Assembly: GCF_025949665.1 (NCBI RefSeq) | Contig: NZ_JAPDFT010000001.1 | Span: 2,914,001 to 2,978,000 of the forward strand | Length of the DNA: 64,000 bases | DNA from: Chryseobacterium viscerum | GTDB taxonomy: Bacteria; Bacteroidota; Bacteroidia; Flavobacteriales; Weeksellaceae | Direction: 5' to 3' | Shown here: in pieces, positions 53,310-61,276 of the stretch | How positions within the stretch are numbered: position 1 is the stretch's first letter | Layout: each line of letters begins with the position of its first letter | The notes under the pieces: model-generated | Told to the model about the DNA's origin: nothing | The model's input: the letters and a program-made list of their open reading frames with translations, nothing else | Databases searched by the model: none | Program-made: the position numbers and the translations under genes

Positions 53310-54671
53310 TTACTCCTGAGTGTATTCTGCATCCCATTCGTTACCATCATCTCCTTTGTGTCCGTCAAGTTTAATAACGAAACTTTTTGTAGGGAAATAA
53401 GGTGTCATACGGATATCCAGCCATACTCTGTCTTTGTTTACTCTATCCTGCTCGAAACGAACAATTTTGAATTTTTCGATCAATTTGTCCGGTCCTTTGA
53501 TATTATCAAGGAAGGTTACGATCTGTCTTCTCAAATCATCTTCGTTTTTAGCATTCCAGTTTTCAAAAGCTCTTCTGTTAAGGAAGTCAAGCAATACTTT
53601 GGTTACATAGTCGAATACACGAACTACGGAATACGTCTGAAGACCAATATTGTCTCCTGTAAATAATGTCTTCGCTGAGAAGGCCATAATTTTTCCGTAC
53701 TCGTTTACCATTGGTACAAGACCCATTTTTTCCAACTGAGAAATTTCACTTTTCTTCAATTCAAATTTTACAGCGTCTACTTCGTTGATGTTACCATGTT
53801 TTTTACCTGCTGCTACCTGAGACATCAGGGTTTTATGGATTTTTCCTGCTAGTGAAGTGGAAGGTGGAAGTTCTACGTTTTCTTCTTCTCCTACTTCTTC
53901 TGCTTTACCACGTCCTACCAGCCAGTTACACGTCATAATAACGTTACTTCTGTGAAGTTCACCTCCTGTAAGATTGGCAGAGTGGAATAAATCTACTACG
54001 TCATCCGGCTTATCAAGGTTAGCGAAGTCTGTAACCATCATTACTTTGTTTTCGTTACAGATTTTTGCCCATTTCTCGATGACCTTATTGGATCCTAAAT
54101 ATCCTGGTATTGCAAGGATTGAGTAGTTATCTCTAAGGTCAAGACGGTCGTAATAATTTTTAAATTCTTCTGAGATTGCATCAATGAACAGAGGATTATC
54201 CAAATCTGAAACCTGTTCGATGCTTGCGTTTACAATACTTACGTTGTCCACTTTATCCAATTCTGTATTTTTGTAGAATTGAGCTACTGTTCTGTAGTTG
54301 GTTTCCAACAGACGAACGGCATCCAGTGTATTTTTTAAGTTTGTCTTTAAGTTTTGATCGGCCTGCTGTGCTTTACTTTTGCACGTATCAGCCATTTTAT
54401 CTGCAGATTCGCTGCCTTCTAAAAGGTTTACCCAAAGATTGATCTTCTGAAGAAGTTCTTTTCTTTCATCTGCTTTATTGCTGTCATTCAGGAAGATTTC
54501 TTTTCTTGCCTTTCTTGTTGGGTTCATATTGGCAATACCGTCTACAACGGATTCAACAAAGCCAAATCCTCCCATTTTATTGAGCTCTGCAAGCGGGTTG
54601 CCTTTCGGTTGTCCCGAGTGCTGCTGCTGACCCTGCTGCTGGCTTTCTTGTGCCTGTAATTTGCTATCCAT
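53310..54671 (-). CDS. tssC: Type VI secretion sheath large subunit TssC
   Basis: 453 residues. TssC (VipB) and TssB form the contractile sheath of the T6SS. FVESVVDGIANMNPTRKARKEIFLNDSNKADERKELLQKINLWVNLL at the start and SILAIPGYLGSNKVIEKWAKICNENKVMMVTDFANLD in the middle match the Bacteroidota (T6SS-iii) form. VMTCNWLVGRGKAEEVGEEENVELPPSTSLAGKIHKTLMSQVAAGKKHG follows. It starts with a glutamine-rich stretch (QAQESQQQGQQQHSGQ). No other T6SS genes besides tssB are in the window; the system must be completed elsewhere. Confidence 0.9.
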   Translation of the reverse strand: MDSKLQAQESQQQGQQQHSGQPKGNPLAELNKMGGFGFVESVVDGIANMNPTRKARKEIFLNDSNKADERKELLQKINLWVNLLEGSESADKMADTCKSKAQQADQNLKTNLKNTLDAVRLLETNYRTVAQFYKNTELDKVDNVSIVNASIEQVSDLDNPLFIDAISEEFKNYYDRLDLRDNYSILAIPGYLGSNKVIEKWAKICNENKVMMVTDFANLDKPDDVVDLFHSANLTGGELHRSNVIMTCNWLVGRGKAEEVGEEENVELPPSTSLAGKIHKTLMSQVAAGKKHGNINEVDAVKFELKKSEISQLEKMGLVPMVNEYGKIMAFSAKTLFTGDNIGLQTYSVVRVFDYVTKVLLDFLNRRAFENWNAKNEDDLRRQIVTFLDNIKGPDKLIEKFKIVRFEQDRVNKDRVWLDIRMTPYFPTKSFVIKLDGHKGDDGNEWDAEYTQE

Positions 54672-54691
54672 GATTTAATGTAAGTCTTTAA

Positions 54692-55138
54692 TTATTTTTC
54701 AAGTTCTTGTGCCACTTCTTTCAATACCTCTATGAACGCAGCTCTTGTCTGATCGTTCTCCAGCATATTGCGTAGAATTTTGTTTGTTTTAAGCTGACGT
54801 ACTATTTTATTGTACTGCTCCTGCTCCATGCTCAGCTGCTGCAGATAATCTGACTTCTGAGTAAGGCTTTTAGGGGTAAAGTCTCCAAGGTTTTGAAAAC
54901 GGAATTCTTCTTCTACCATTCCTCCGTCTTCTGTTTCGTGTTGTACCGATATTGAAGGCTGAAAATGTTTGAAAACGTCTTCCACTGTTTTTAATCCTGT
55001 TACGATTTCAGGGGTATAAGACTCTTCTGTTGTAAGCTGGCTTACTATCAGTGATTTATTTTCCTGTATTTCCTGAATAGCTTCATTAGCGTCTACTTTT
55101 ACTTCGTTTCCGCCAACACCATAATTAAACATTGCCAT
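54692..55138 (-). CDS. tssB: Type VI secretion sheath small subunit TssB
   Basis: 148 residues from MAMFNYGVGGNEVKVDANEAIQEI. The VipA-like features are the paired strands with SLIVSQLTTEESYTPEIVTGLKTVEDVFKHFQPSI, EFRFQNLGDFTPKSLTQKSDYLQQLSMEQEQYNKIVRQLKTN and a C-terminal coiled helix. It lies 20 bp upstream of tssC. A longer frame to 55252 adds a lysine/asparagine-rich stretch with no sheath similarity; I reject it. A TACTTTTG box at 55407-55414 (minus strand) would give a leader of about 260 nt. Confidence 0.88.
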   Translation of the reverse strand: MAMFNYGVGGNEVKVDANEAIQEIQENKSLIVSQLTTEESYTPEIVTGLKTVEDVFKHFQPSISVQHETEDGGMVEEEFRFQNLGDFTPKSLTQKSDYLQQLSMEQEQYNKIVRQLKTNKILRNMLENDQTRAAFIEVLKEVAQELEK

Positions 55139-55491
55139 ATTATTGTTATTTTGAGATTTCTTATTCTGGTTTGGATCTGTCTTTGAGTAATTTACAGATG
55201 AATCAAATAAATTACCAATCCAGTGTTTAAATTTAAAAAAAAACTGTAACATAAAAAATTTTACTAAGATTTTTCTTGAATCATCTAAATTTATCTACAT
55301 TTATTCAACATAAAATCACCATATTACGATATCACTAAGCTATGAAAAAATAAATAAAAAAATTCAAGAAAAAATAAATAAAATTTTTGTTCGCTTTATT
55401 CTTATACAAAAGTATCCAATGAATGTTAAAATAAGGATTCCTCAGTTATTACAAAAAATATTCTTTATATTTAATCAAAGTGAACAGTGTC

Positions 55492-56538
55492 ATGAAAGAT
55501 GTAAAAATAGCGTTCAGAAAACCGATATTTCCAGTTTCAGAAGCATTACAGCAATATTTGGAAAAATATAACAGAACTACCAAGATTAAGTTTTTGTATG
55601 AAGACCTTCTAAGGTTCAGTGACAGTGTGAGTATTCTGGATAAAGACGGAAAAGATACTTTGTGGCTTGGGGTATTGTATCCTGAATTTGAGTTTAAAGA
55701 AATAGAAGCCAATTTAAATAAGATTTATACTCTACTTCATTCTGATGGAGACATCGCTACTTTACCTTATCTGAAAGTGGATACAATTGACTTTTGTACC
55801 TTCGGAAATTCTAAACCTTTTCGGGTTCGGGTAAGAAATATCCTTAACGATAATTATACTTATTTTTATATTAAGCAGGCGGATGCTTCCCGAATATTCG
55901 GGCTGGAACTTGAAGATTTGCTTTCTCCCAACCGGATTAATTTTCTGGTTTACAAAAACACTTTGATTGAAGAACATATTTTGGGAATTCCCGGGGATGT
56001 TTTTATCCAAAAGCATATGTTCAACTGTACGGAATTGGAAAAGGCACAGATTTCCAAGGAATTTGTGAAATTCAATGAGCGCTGCCTTATTGGACTTCTT
56101 GGTGATATGCGTTCTTATAATTATGTGATTATTCCCATACATGATTTCGACCAGGTAATTTACAGAATTCGTCCTATTGATTTTGACCAGCAGTCTTATG
56201 AGGGAAATCTGAAAGTCTATCTTCCACAGTATTTCAAAGAAAACAGTCAGATGGTGAATATGGTATTAGAAAAGCTGAAGCCCAGTTCTATAGAGCAGTA
56301 CCGTAAAGAGGTACGTTCACAGATCGTAAAAAGAGTAACGAGCAGCCAAAACAGATTTGATGAACTCATTTCTATTATGAAAAAAGATAATATTGCGCCG
56401 GAAGCCAATGTTAAAGAACTAAAGACCGCTTTACAAAAACTCACTTATGATGTGAATTTCAAGTATTGTACAACCATGGGAGATATTATAGAAACCGGAA
56501 TAAAATTTGTTCTCCGGAATTATAAGAAAGAATATTAA
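55492..56538 (+). CDS. Uncharacterised protein with kinase-like motifs, divergent from tssBC
   Basis: 348 residues. No named family was recognised, but the motif order resembles a protein kinase/APH-like fold: FYIKQAD (candidate beta-3 Lys128), an acidic helix EDLL, hinge-like LIEEHILGIPGDVF, then GDMRSYNYVIIP (Asp205 and Asn210, like GDxxxxN of the catalytic loop) and RPIDFDQ (Asp230, like the metal-binding DFD). There is no signal peptide. The start at 55492 is used; GTG at 55480 is possible. It is transcribed divergently from tssB, separated by about 350 bp. A kinase role in T6SS control is inference only. Confidence 0.6.
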   Translation: MKDVKIAFRKPIFPVSEALQQYLEKYNRTTKIKFLYEDLLRFSDSVSILDKDGKDTLWLGVLYPEFEFKEIEANLNKIYTLLHSDGDIATLPYLKVDTIDFCTFGNSKPFRVRVRNILNDNYTYFYIKQADASRIFGLELEDLLSPNRINFLVYKNTLIEEHILGIPGDVFIQKHMFNCTELEKAQISKEFVKFNERCLIGLLGDMRSYNYVIIPIHDFDQVIYRIRPIDFDQQSYEGNLKVYLPQYFKENSQMVNMVLEKLKPSSIEQYRKEVRSQIVKRVTSSQNRFDELISIMKKDNIAPEANVKELKTALQKLTYDVNFKYCTTMGDIIETGIKFVLRNYKKEY

Positions 56539-56541
56539 AAA

Positions 56542-56578
56542 AGAGAATCCACCTCATATTGAGGCGGATTCTTTCTTT
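56542..56578. terminator. Terminator between kinase-like and M13 peptidase genes
   Basis: AGAATCCaCCTCA-TAT-TGAGGcGGATTCT stem; T-rich sequence follows on the plus strand and is also present on the minus side. Confidence 0.8.
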
Positions 56579-56599
56579 TCTAACAATTTTCAGGTAAAA

Positions 56600-58696
56600 T
56601 TACCAGATTTTTATTCTGTCCTGAGGAGCTTTGTATAGTTTATCTCCCGGCTTGATATCAAATGCTTTGATGAATGAATCCTGGTTTACCAGTGGTCCGA
56701 AAGCTCTGAACATTCCCGGAGAGTGCGGGTCTGTTTTCACCTGATTGATCATATATTGATCGGTAGCTTTAGTTCTCCAAACAGTAGCCCAGCTCATAAA
56801 GAATCTCTGATCCTGAGTGAATCCGCTGATCTTACCTGGATTTCCTTTGTCTTTTAAATACATTTGAAGGGCATCGTAAGCAACAGCTACTCCACCTAAG
56901 TCACCGATGTTTTCACCGCTTGTAAATTTACCATTCACAAAGCTCCCTTTTACAGGCTCATAAGCACTGTACTGAGCTGCCAGCTGACCTACTTTTGCAT
57001 CAAAGTTTTTACGGTCTGCATCACTCCACCAGTTATTAAGGTTACCATCTCCATCGAAACGGGAACCACTGTCGTCAAATCCGTGAGAAATTTCATGACC
57101 GATAACGGCACCAATTCCTCCGAAGTTCACTGCTGCATCAGCTTTAGGGTTATAGAAAGGCGGCTGAAGAATAGCTGCAGGGAATACAATTTCGTTATTT
57201 GATCCGCTGTAATAAGCATTTACAGTTTGTGGAGACATTCCCCATTCTGTCTTGTCAACAGGTTTTCCTACTTTATCTAAACTTCTCTGGTACTGCCATG
57301 CTGCTACATTCTGAAGGTTAGAATATAGTGTAGCACCTTCTTTTGGAGAATCTACTTTCAATTGAGTATAATCTTTCCATTTATCCGGATATGCGATTTT
57401 TACGGTAAACTTGGAAAGTTTTTCCTGAGCTTTTACTTTAGTTTCAGGAGACATCCAGTCTATGTTAGCGATATGTGTTTTGAATGATTTTAAAAGGTAA
57501 TCAATATAAGTTTCCATCTGCTTTTTAGCTTCCGGAGTGAAATATTTGTCTACATATAATTTCCCGAACGCTTCTCCAAGAACGCCATTCACAAGGGTAA
57601 GCCCTCTTTTGTTCATTGGACGCTGCTCTTTCTGGCCCTGTAAATATTTAGCATAGAAATCGAATCTGATCTGCTCTAAGCTGTCATCCAGATTGCTTGC
57701 ATTTCCGTTGATAATATGATATTTCAGATAATCTTTCAGCAAAGGAAGGTTTTTCTGTGTGATGAACTGATCCATATTCTGATAATATTTCAGTTCTCCT
57801 ATGATTACTCTGTCTGTATTTACACCTGCATCTTTCAGGTATTTTGCAAGGTCTACATTCTTAACAACACCAGATAACTCAGATACATTTTTAGGATTGT
57901 ATCTTAAATTGGCATCTCTGTTCTGCTCAAGTGTCAGCAAGTAATTGGCAAGCTGTTTTTCAAAATCAACGACATTCTGTGCAGCCTGAGTAGAGTTTTT
58001 ATATCCTAAAACTCCGAATAGTTTTCCAACGTAAGTCTGATATTCTGCAAGTGTTTTAGTGTTTGCTTCGTTTACTTTCTGGTAATAATCTCTTCCCAAT
58101 CCCAGATCCGGACCGCCAAGATATACAGCATTCATATTGGAATTTTTCATATCAGCACCTACTCTCCATCCATAGAAAGAGTTGTCTCCCAATCTTGTAG
58201 CTTCCAAAAGGTATTTCTGAAGGTCACCAAGACTTTTAATAGCATCTACTTTGGCAAGATCAGCCTTGATAGGCGCCAGACCTTCTGCATTTCTCTTATT
58301 GGTATCCATAAAAGAGGCATACAAATTCTGGATTTTCTGCCCTTCAGATCCGGCAGGATATGATTCTGTAAGGATTTTGTTTAATATATCTAATGAAGCA
58401 TCATCCACATTTTCTCTCAACGCATTGAAAGAACCCCAATTGGCTTTATCGGAAGGAATCTGAGTAGTCTTCACCCAATTTCCGTTCACATAGCTAAAAA
58501 AGTCATCCTGTGGACGGACACTGGTATCCATATACGATAAATTGATCCCCTCCTCTTTTGCTTCTTCTTTTACCGGTTCAGCCACTTTTGCTGTAGCTTC
58601 AGTTTTATTCTCTGTCCCTGCAGTCTTAGCTGCACCACACGAATTAAGAAATACAATACCTGAAAGGGCAAGTATTCCAATATTTAGCTTTTTCAT
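56600..58696 (-). CDS. M13 family metalloendopeptidase, lipoprotein form
   Basis: 698 residues. The signal MKKLNIGILALSGIVFLNSC ends in a lipobox, so it is membrane-anchored. A neprilysin-like N-domain begins after LSYMDTSVRPQDDFFSYVNGNWVKTTQIP. The zinc site is VIGHEISHGFDDSGSRFDGDGNLNNWW, with ENIGDLGGVAVAYDAL providing the third ligand Glu and a catalytic Asp. VKTDPHSPGMFRAFGP and a short KIW end are family features. It is close in sequence to the gene at 59032. It probably degrades peptides at the envelope. Confidence 0.95.
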   Translation of the reverse strand: MKKLNIGILALSGIVFLNSCGAAKTAGTENKTEATAKVAEPVKEEAKEEGINLSYMDTSVRPQDDFFSYVNGNWVKTTQIPSDKANWGSFNALRENVDDASLDILNKILTESYPAGSEGQKIQNLYASFMDTNKRNAEGLAPIKADLAKVDAIKSLGDLQKYLLEATRLGDNSFYGWRVGADMKNSNMNAVYLGGPDLGLGRDYYQKVNEANTKTLAEYQTYVGKLFGVLGYKNSTQAAQNVVDFEKQLANYLLTLEQNRDANLRYNPKNVSELSGVVKNVDLAKYLKDAGVNTDRVIIGELKYYQNMDQFITQKNLPLLKDYLKYHIINGNASNLDDSLEQIRFDFYAKYLQGQKEQRPMNKRGLTLVNGVLGEAFGKLYVDKYFTPEAKKQMETYIDYLLKSFKTHIANIDWMSPETKVKAQEKLSKFTVKIAYPDKWKDYTQLKVDSPKEGATLYSNLQNVAAWQYQRSLDKVGKPVDKTEWGMSPQTVNAYYSGSNNEIVFPAAILQPPFYNPKADAAVNFGGIGAVIGHEISHGFDDSGSRFDGDGNLNNWWSDADRKNFDAKVGQLAAQYSAYEPVKGSFVNGKFTSGENIGDLGGVAVAYDALQMYLKDKGNPGKISGFTQDQRFFMSWATVWRTKATDQYMINQVKTDPHSPGMFRAFGPLVNQDSFIKAFDIKPGDKLYKAPQDRIKIW

Positions 58697-59031
58697 TAAA
58701 GATAATTTTTGATTTTACACAAACTTATCAAATATACAAACTTTAATGATATGTAATGAATGATAATTGATATATGGGAATGTAAGGTTAAAAATTTAAA
58801 GTTTTGAGTTTAAGGTTTAAGGTTTGAAGTTAATGGGGAGAACACCCCGTCAAAAATTCTTTGAATTTTTGCCACCCCTCCGAGGGAGGGGAATGATAAA
58901 AGCCGTTATGACAAAGGTACTCTTCCGATTCCCTAATCCCTAATCTCTAATCCCCATAACCTTTTACCTGCTACCTATCACCTGCTACCTCCTAAAAAAC
59001 AAAACCGCCCATTGCTGAGCGGTTGTTATTT
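58697..59031. repeat. Gene-free spacer with twin-hairpin repeat, copy 2
   Basis: CAAAAATTC-TTT-GAATTTTTG (perfect) and CCCCTCCGAGGGAGGGG form two hairpins at 58845-58894, matching 21352-21400. A TTTAAGGTTTAAGGTTTGAAG tract precedes it and CTAATCCCTAATCTCTAATCCCC-like words follow (about 58931-58955). Minus-strand AACCGCTCA-GCAAT-GGGCGGTT (59003-59024) with trailing T-rich bases terminates the downstream gene. Confidence 0.7.
59003..59024 (-). terminator. Terminator of the second M13 peptidase gene
   Basis: AACCGC and GCGGTT form the stem on the minus strand; a TTTTGTTTTTT run follows towards lower coordinates. Confidence 0.7.
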
Positions 59032-61089
59032 TTACCAGATTTTGATTCTGTCTTCCGGAGTTTTGTATAGTTTGTCTCCTTTTTTCACATCGAATGCTTT
59101 GTAGAAGGCATCAACGTTGATAAGCGGACCAAAACTTCTGAAATATCCCGGAGAGTGCGGGTCAGTTTTCACCTGATTCACCATATATTTCTCACTGGAT
59201 AATGTTCTCCAAACAGTTGCCCAGCTTAGGAAGAATCTCTGATCCTGAGAGAATCCACTGATTTTTCCTGGGTTTCCTTTATCTTTTAAATACATTTGAA
59301 GAGCATCATAAGCGATGTTTACTCCACCTAAGTCAGCGATATTTTCACCGTTTGTGAAAGTACCGTTTACAAAAGTTCCTTTTACAGGCTCATATTTATC
59401 ATACTGAGAAGCTAGAGCTTTTGTTGCTTTTTCGAAGTTCGCTTTATCTTCAGGAGTCCACCAGTCTACTAAGTTACCATCTGCATCGAACTGTGCTCCT
59501 GAATCATCAAATCCGTGGCTCATTTCGTGACCGATAACAGCACCAATACCTCCAAAGTTTACAGCAGCATCAGCTTTAGGGTTGAAGAATGGCGGCTGAA
59601 GTATTGCTGCAGGGAATACAATCTCGTTGTTTACCGGGTTGTAATATGCATTTACAGTCTGTGGAGTCATTCCCCATTCTGTTTTATCTACCGGCTTACC
59701 AATCTTAGCTAAGTCTTTGTTGTACTGCCATTCTCCAATGTTCTGAAGGTTTTTATAAAGGTTTCCACCATTTGCTTCAGAAAGGATATTTAACTTTGAA
59801 TAGTCTTTCCATTTGTCCGGATAAGCAACTTTTACAGTGAACTTATTCAGTTTCTGCATTGCTTTTTCCTTAGTTGTAGAAGACATCCAAGCTAAGTTAT
59901 TGATGTGAACGGCGAAGCTTTTCTTTAAATAGTCGATCAATTCTACCATCTGAGCTTTTGCTTCAGCAGGGAAATATTTCTCAACATATAATTTTCCGAA
60001 AGCTTCTCCCAAAGAACCGTTGATCAGCTCAAACCCTCTTTTGTTAAGAGCTCTTTGCTCCTGTTGTCCTCTAAGGTATTTACCATAGAAAGCGAACTTC
60101 ATGTTTCCTAAGTTTTCACTTAAGTAAGAAGCACTTCCGTGGATCATGTGGAATTTCAGATAATCTTTAATTACAGGAAGATTCTGAGCATTTACTAATT
60201 TATCAAAATTCTTATAGAATCCTAATTCACTGATAATTACTTTGTCAGAATTTACTCCTACTTTTTTAAGATATCCCGGAAGATCAACATTTTTTACCAA
60301 AGCAGAAAGTTCAGCCATCGTCTTAGGATTGTACTGAAGTGTGTTATCACGGCTCTGCTCGTTTGTCAGGTAAGTTTGTGCGATACTTTTTTCATAATTT
60401 ACGATACCTTTTGCTGCTTCATCAGCATTTTTGTATCCTAATTCTTTTAACATTGAAGCTACATATTTCTGATATTCAGCAATGGCTTCTGTATTTTTTT
60501 CGTTTACTTTCTGATAGTAATCTCTTCCCAAACCTAAAGAAGCGTTTCCTAAATAAACTGCGTTCATTTTAGAATCTTTAAGGTCTGCATCTACACCCCA
60601 TCCGTAAAAAACATTCTCTCCTTCTTTGGTTACCGATGTAAGATAAGTCTGAAGATCTGCCATATTTTTAATGGCATCAATTTTATTCAGATTTTCCTGG
60701 ATAGGCTTGATTCCGTCTGCATTTCTCTTCTCCATATTCATGTAAGTAGCATACAGATCCTGAATTTTTTTACCTTCGCTTCCGTCAGCAAATTTATCTT
60801 TCAGAAGAGAGTTCAGGATTGTCATGGAATTGTTATCCGTATCCTCAGCCAGTTTATTGAAACTTCCCCAAGTTGGTTTGTCAGATGGAATTTTGGCAGT
60901 TTTCATCCATGTTCCACTTACATAGTTGTAAAAATCATCCTGAGGACGCACTGAAGTGTCCATCAAGCTAAGGTCTAAACCTTTGTCTGTGTTATTTACT
61001 GCTACTTTAGCAGCTTTAGCTTGTGCGCTCATAGTCGTCTGAGTACAAATCCCTGCTATTAAAAACAAAGAAAGCGTTATTTTTTTCAT
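59032..61089 (-). CDS. M13 family metalloendopeptidase, secreted form
   Basis: 685 residues. It has a cleavable signal (MKKITLSLFLIAGICTQTTMSAQAKA) with no lipobox. LDLSLMDTSVRPQDDFYNYVSGTWMKTAKIP opens the mature domain; the zinc motif is VIGHEMSHGFDDSGAQFDADGNLVDWW and the second motif ENIADLGGVNIAYDAL. It is a clear paralogue of the 56600 gene, more than half identical by eye, the two differing mainly in anchoring. TAAATTTG at 61157-61150 (minus strand) may be its -7 box. An older tandem duplication is likely. Confidence 0.95.
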   Translation of the reverse strand: MKKITLSLFLIAGICTQTTMSAQAKAAKVAVNNTDKGLDLSLMDTSVRPQDDFYNYVSGTWMKTAKIPSDKPTWGSFNKLAEDTDNNSMTILNSLLKDKFADGSEGKKIQDLYATYMNMEKRNADGIKPIQENLNKIDAIKNMADLQTYLTSVTKEGENVFYGWGVDADLKDSKMNAVYLGNASLGLGRDYYQKVNEKNTEAIAEYQKYVASMLKELGYKNADEAAKGIVNYEKSIAQTYLTNEQSRDNTLQYNPKTMAELSALVKNVDLPGYLKKVGVNSDKVIISELGFYKNFDKLVNAQNLPVIKDYLKFHMIHGSASYLSENLGNMKFAFYGKYLRGQQEQRALNKRGFELINGSLGEAFGKLYVEKYFPAEAKAQMVELIDYLKKSFAVHINNLAWMSSTTKEKAMQKLNKFTVKVAYPDKWKDYSKLNILSEANGGNLYKNLQNIGEWQYNKDLAKIGKPVDKTEWGMTPQTVNAYYNPVNNEIVFPAAILQPPFFNPKADAAVNFGGIGAVIGHEMSHGFDDSGAQFDADGNLVDWWTPEDKANFEKATKALASQYDKYEPVKGTFVNGTFTNGENIADLGGVNIAYDALQMYLKDKGNPGKISGFSQDQRFFLSWATVWRTLSSEKYMVNQVKTDPHSPGYFRSFGPLINVDAFYKAFDVKKGDKLYKTPEDRIKIW

Positions 61090-61195
61090 TATGATAACAA
61101 TTTTTAGAATATGTATGATTTATTTCTTATTTGTTACTTTTTAAGCAAACAAATTTAAACAAATAACATTACAGCATTATAAAAATTTATAAAAG

Positions 61196-61276
61196 ATGAA
61201 AGCTGGGAGAAGGAAGCTGGAAATTATGAAAATCATACAATAACTTCCAGCCTCATTCTTCCGGCTTCCCAGCTTC
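61196..61276. repeat. Inverted repeat of GAAGCTGGGA words
   Basis: GAAAGCTGGGAGAAGGAAGCTGGAA is partly the inverse complement of CTTCCAGCCTCATTCTTCCGGCTTCCCAGCTTC. The hairpin ends immediately before the glycosyltransferase stop and may terminate it. The words recall the 1020-1060 tract. Confidence 0.55.

Noticed and set aside
55139..55252. Longer TssB with 38 more residues
   Set aside because: The extension is aromatic and Asn/Lys-rich without sheath similarity; MAMFNYGVGG at 55138 is the normal start region.
53310..56538. Complete T6SS locus
   Set aside because: Only tssB and tssC are recognisable; no Hcp, VgrG, ClpV, baseplate or membrane-complex gene is seen in the window.
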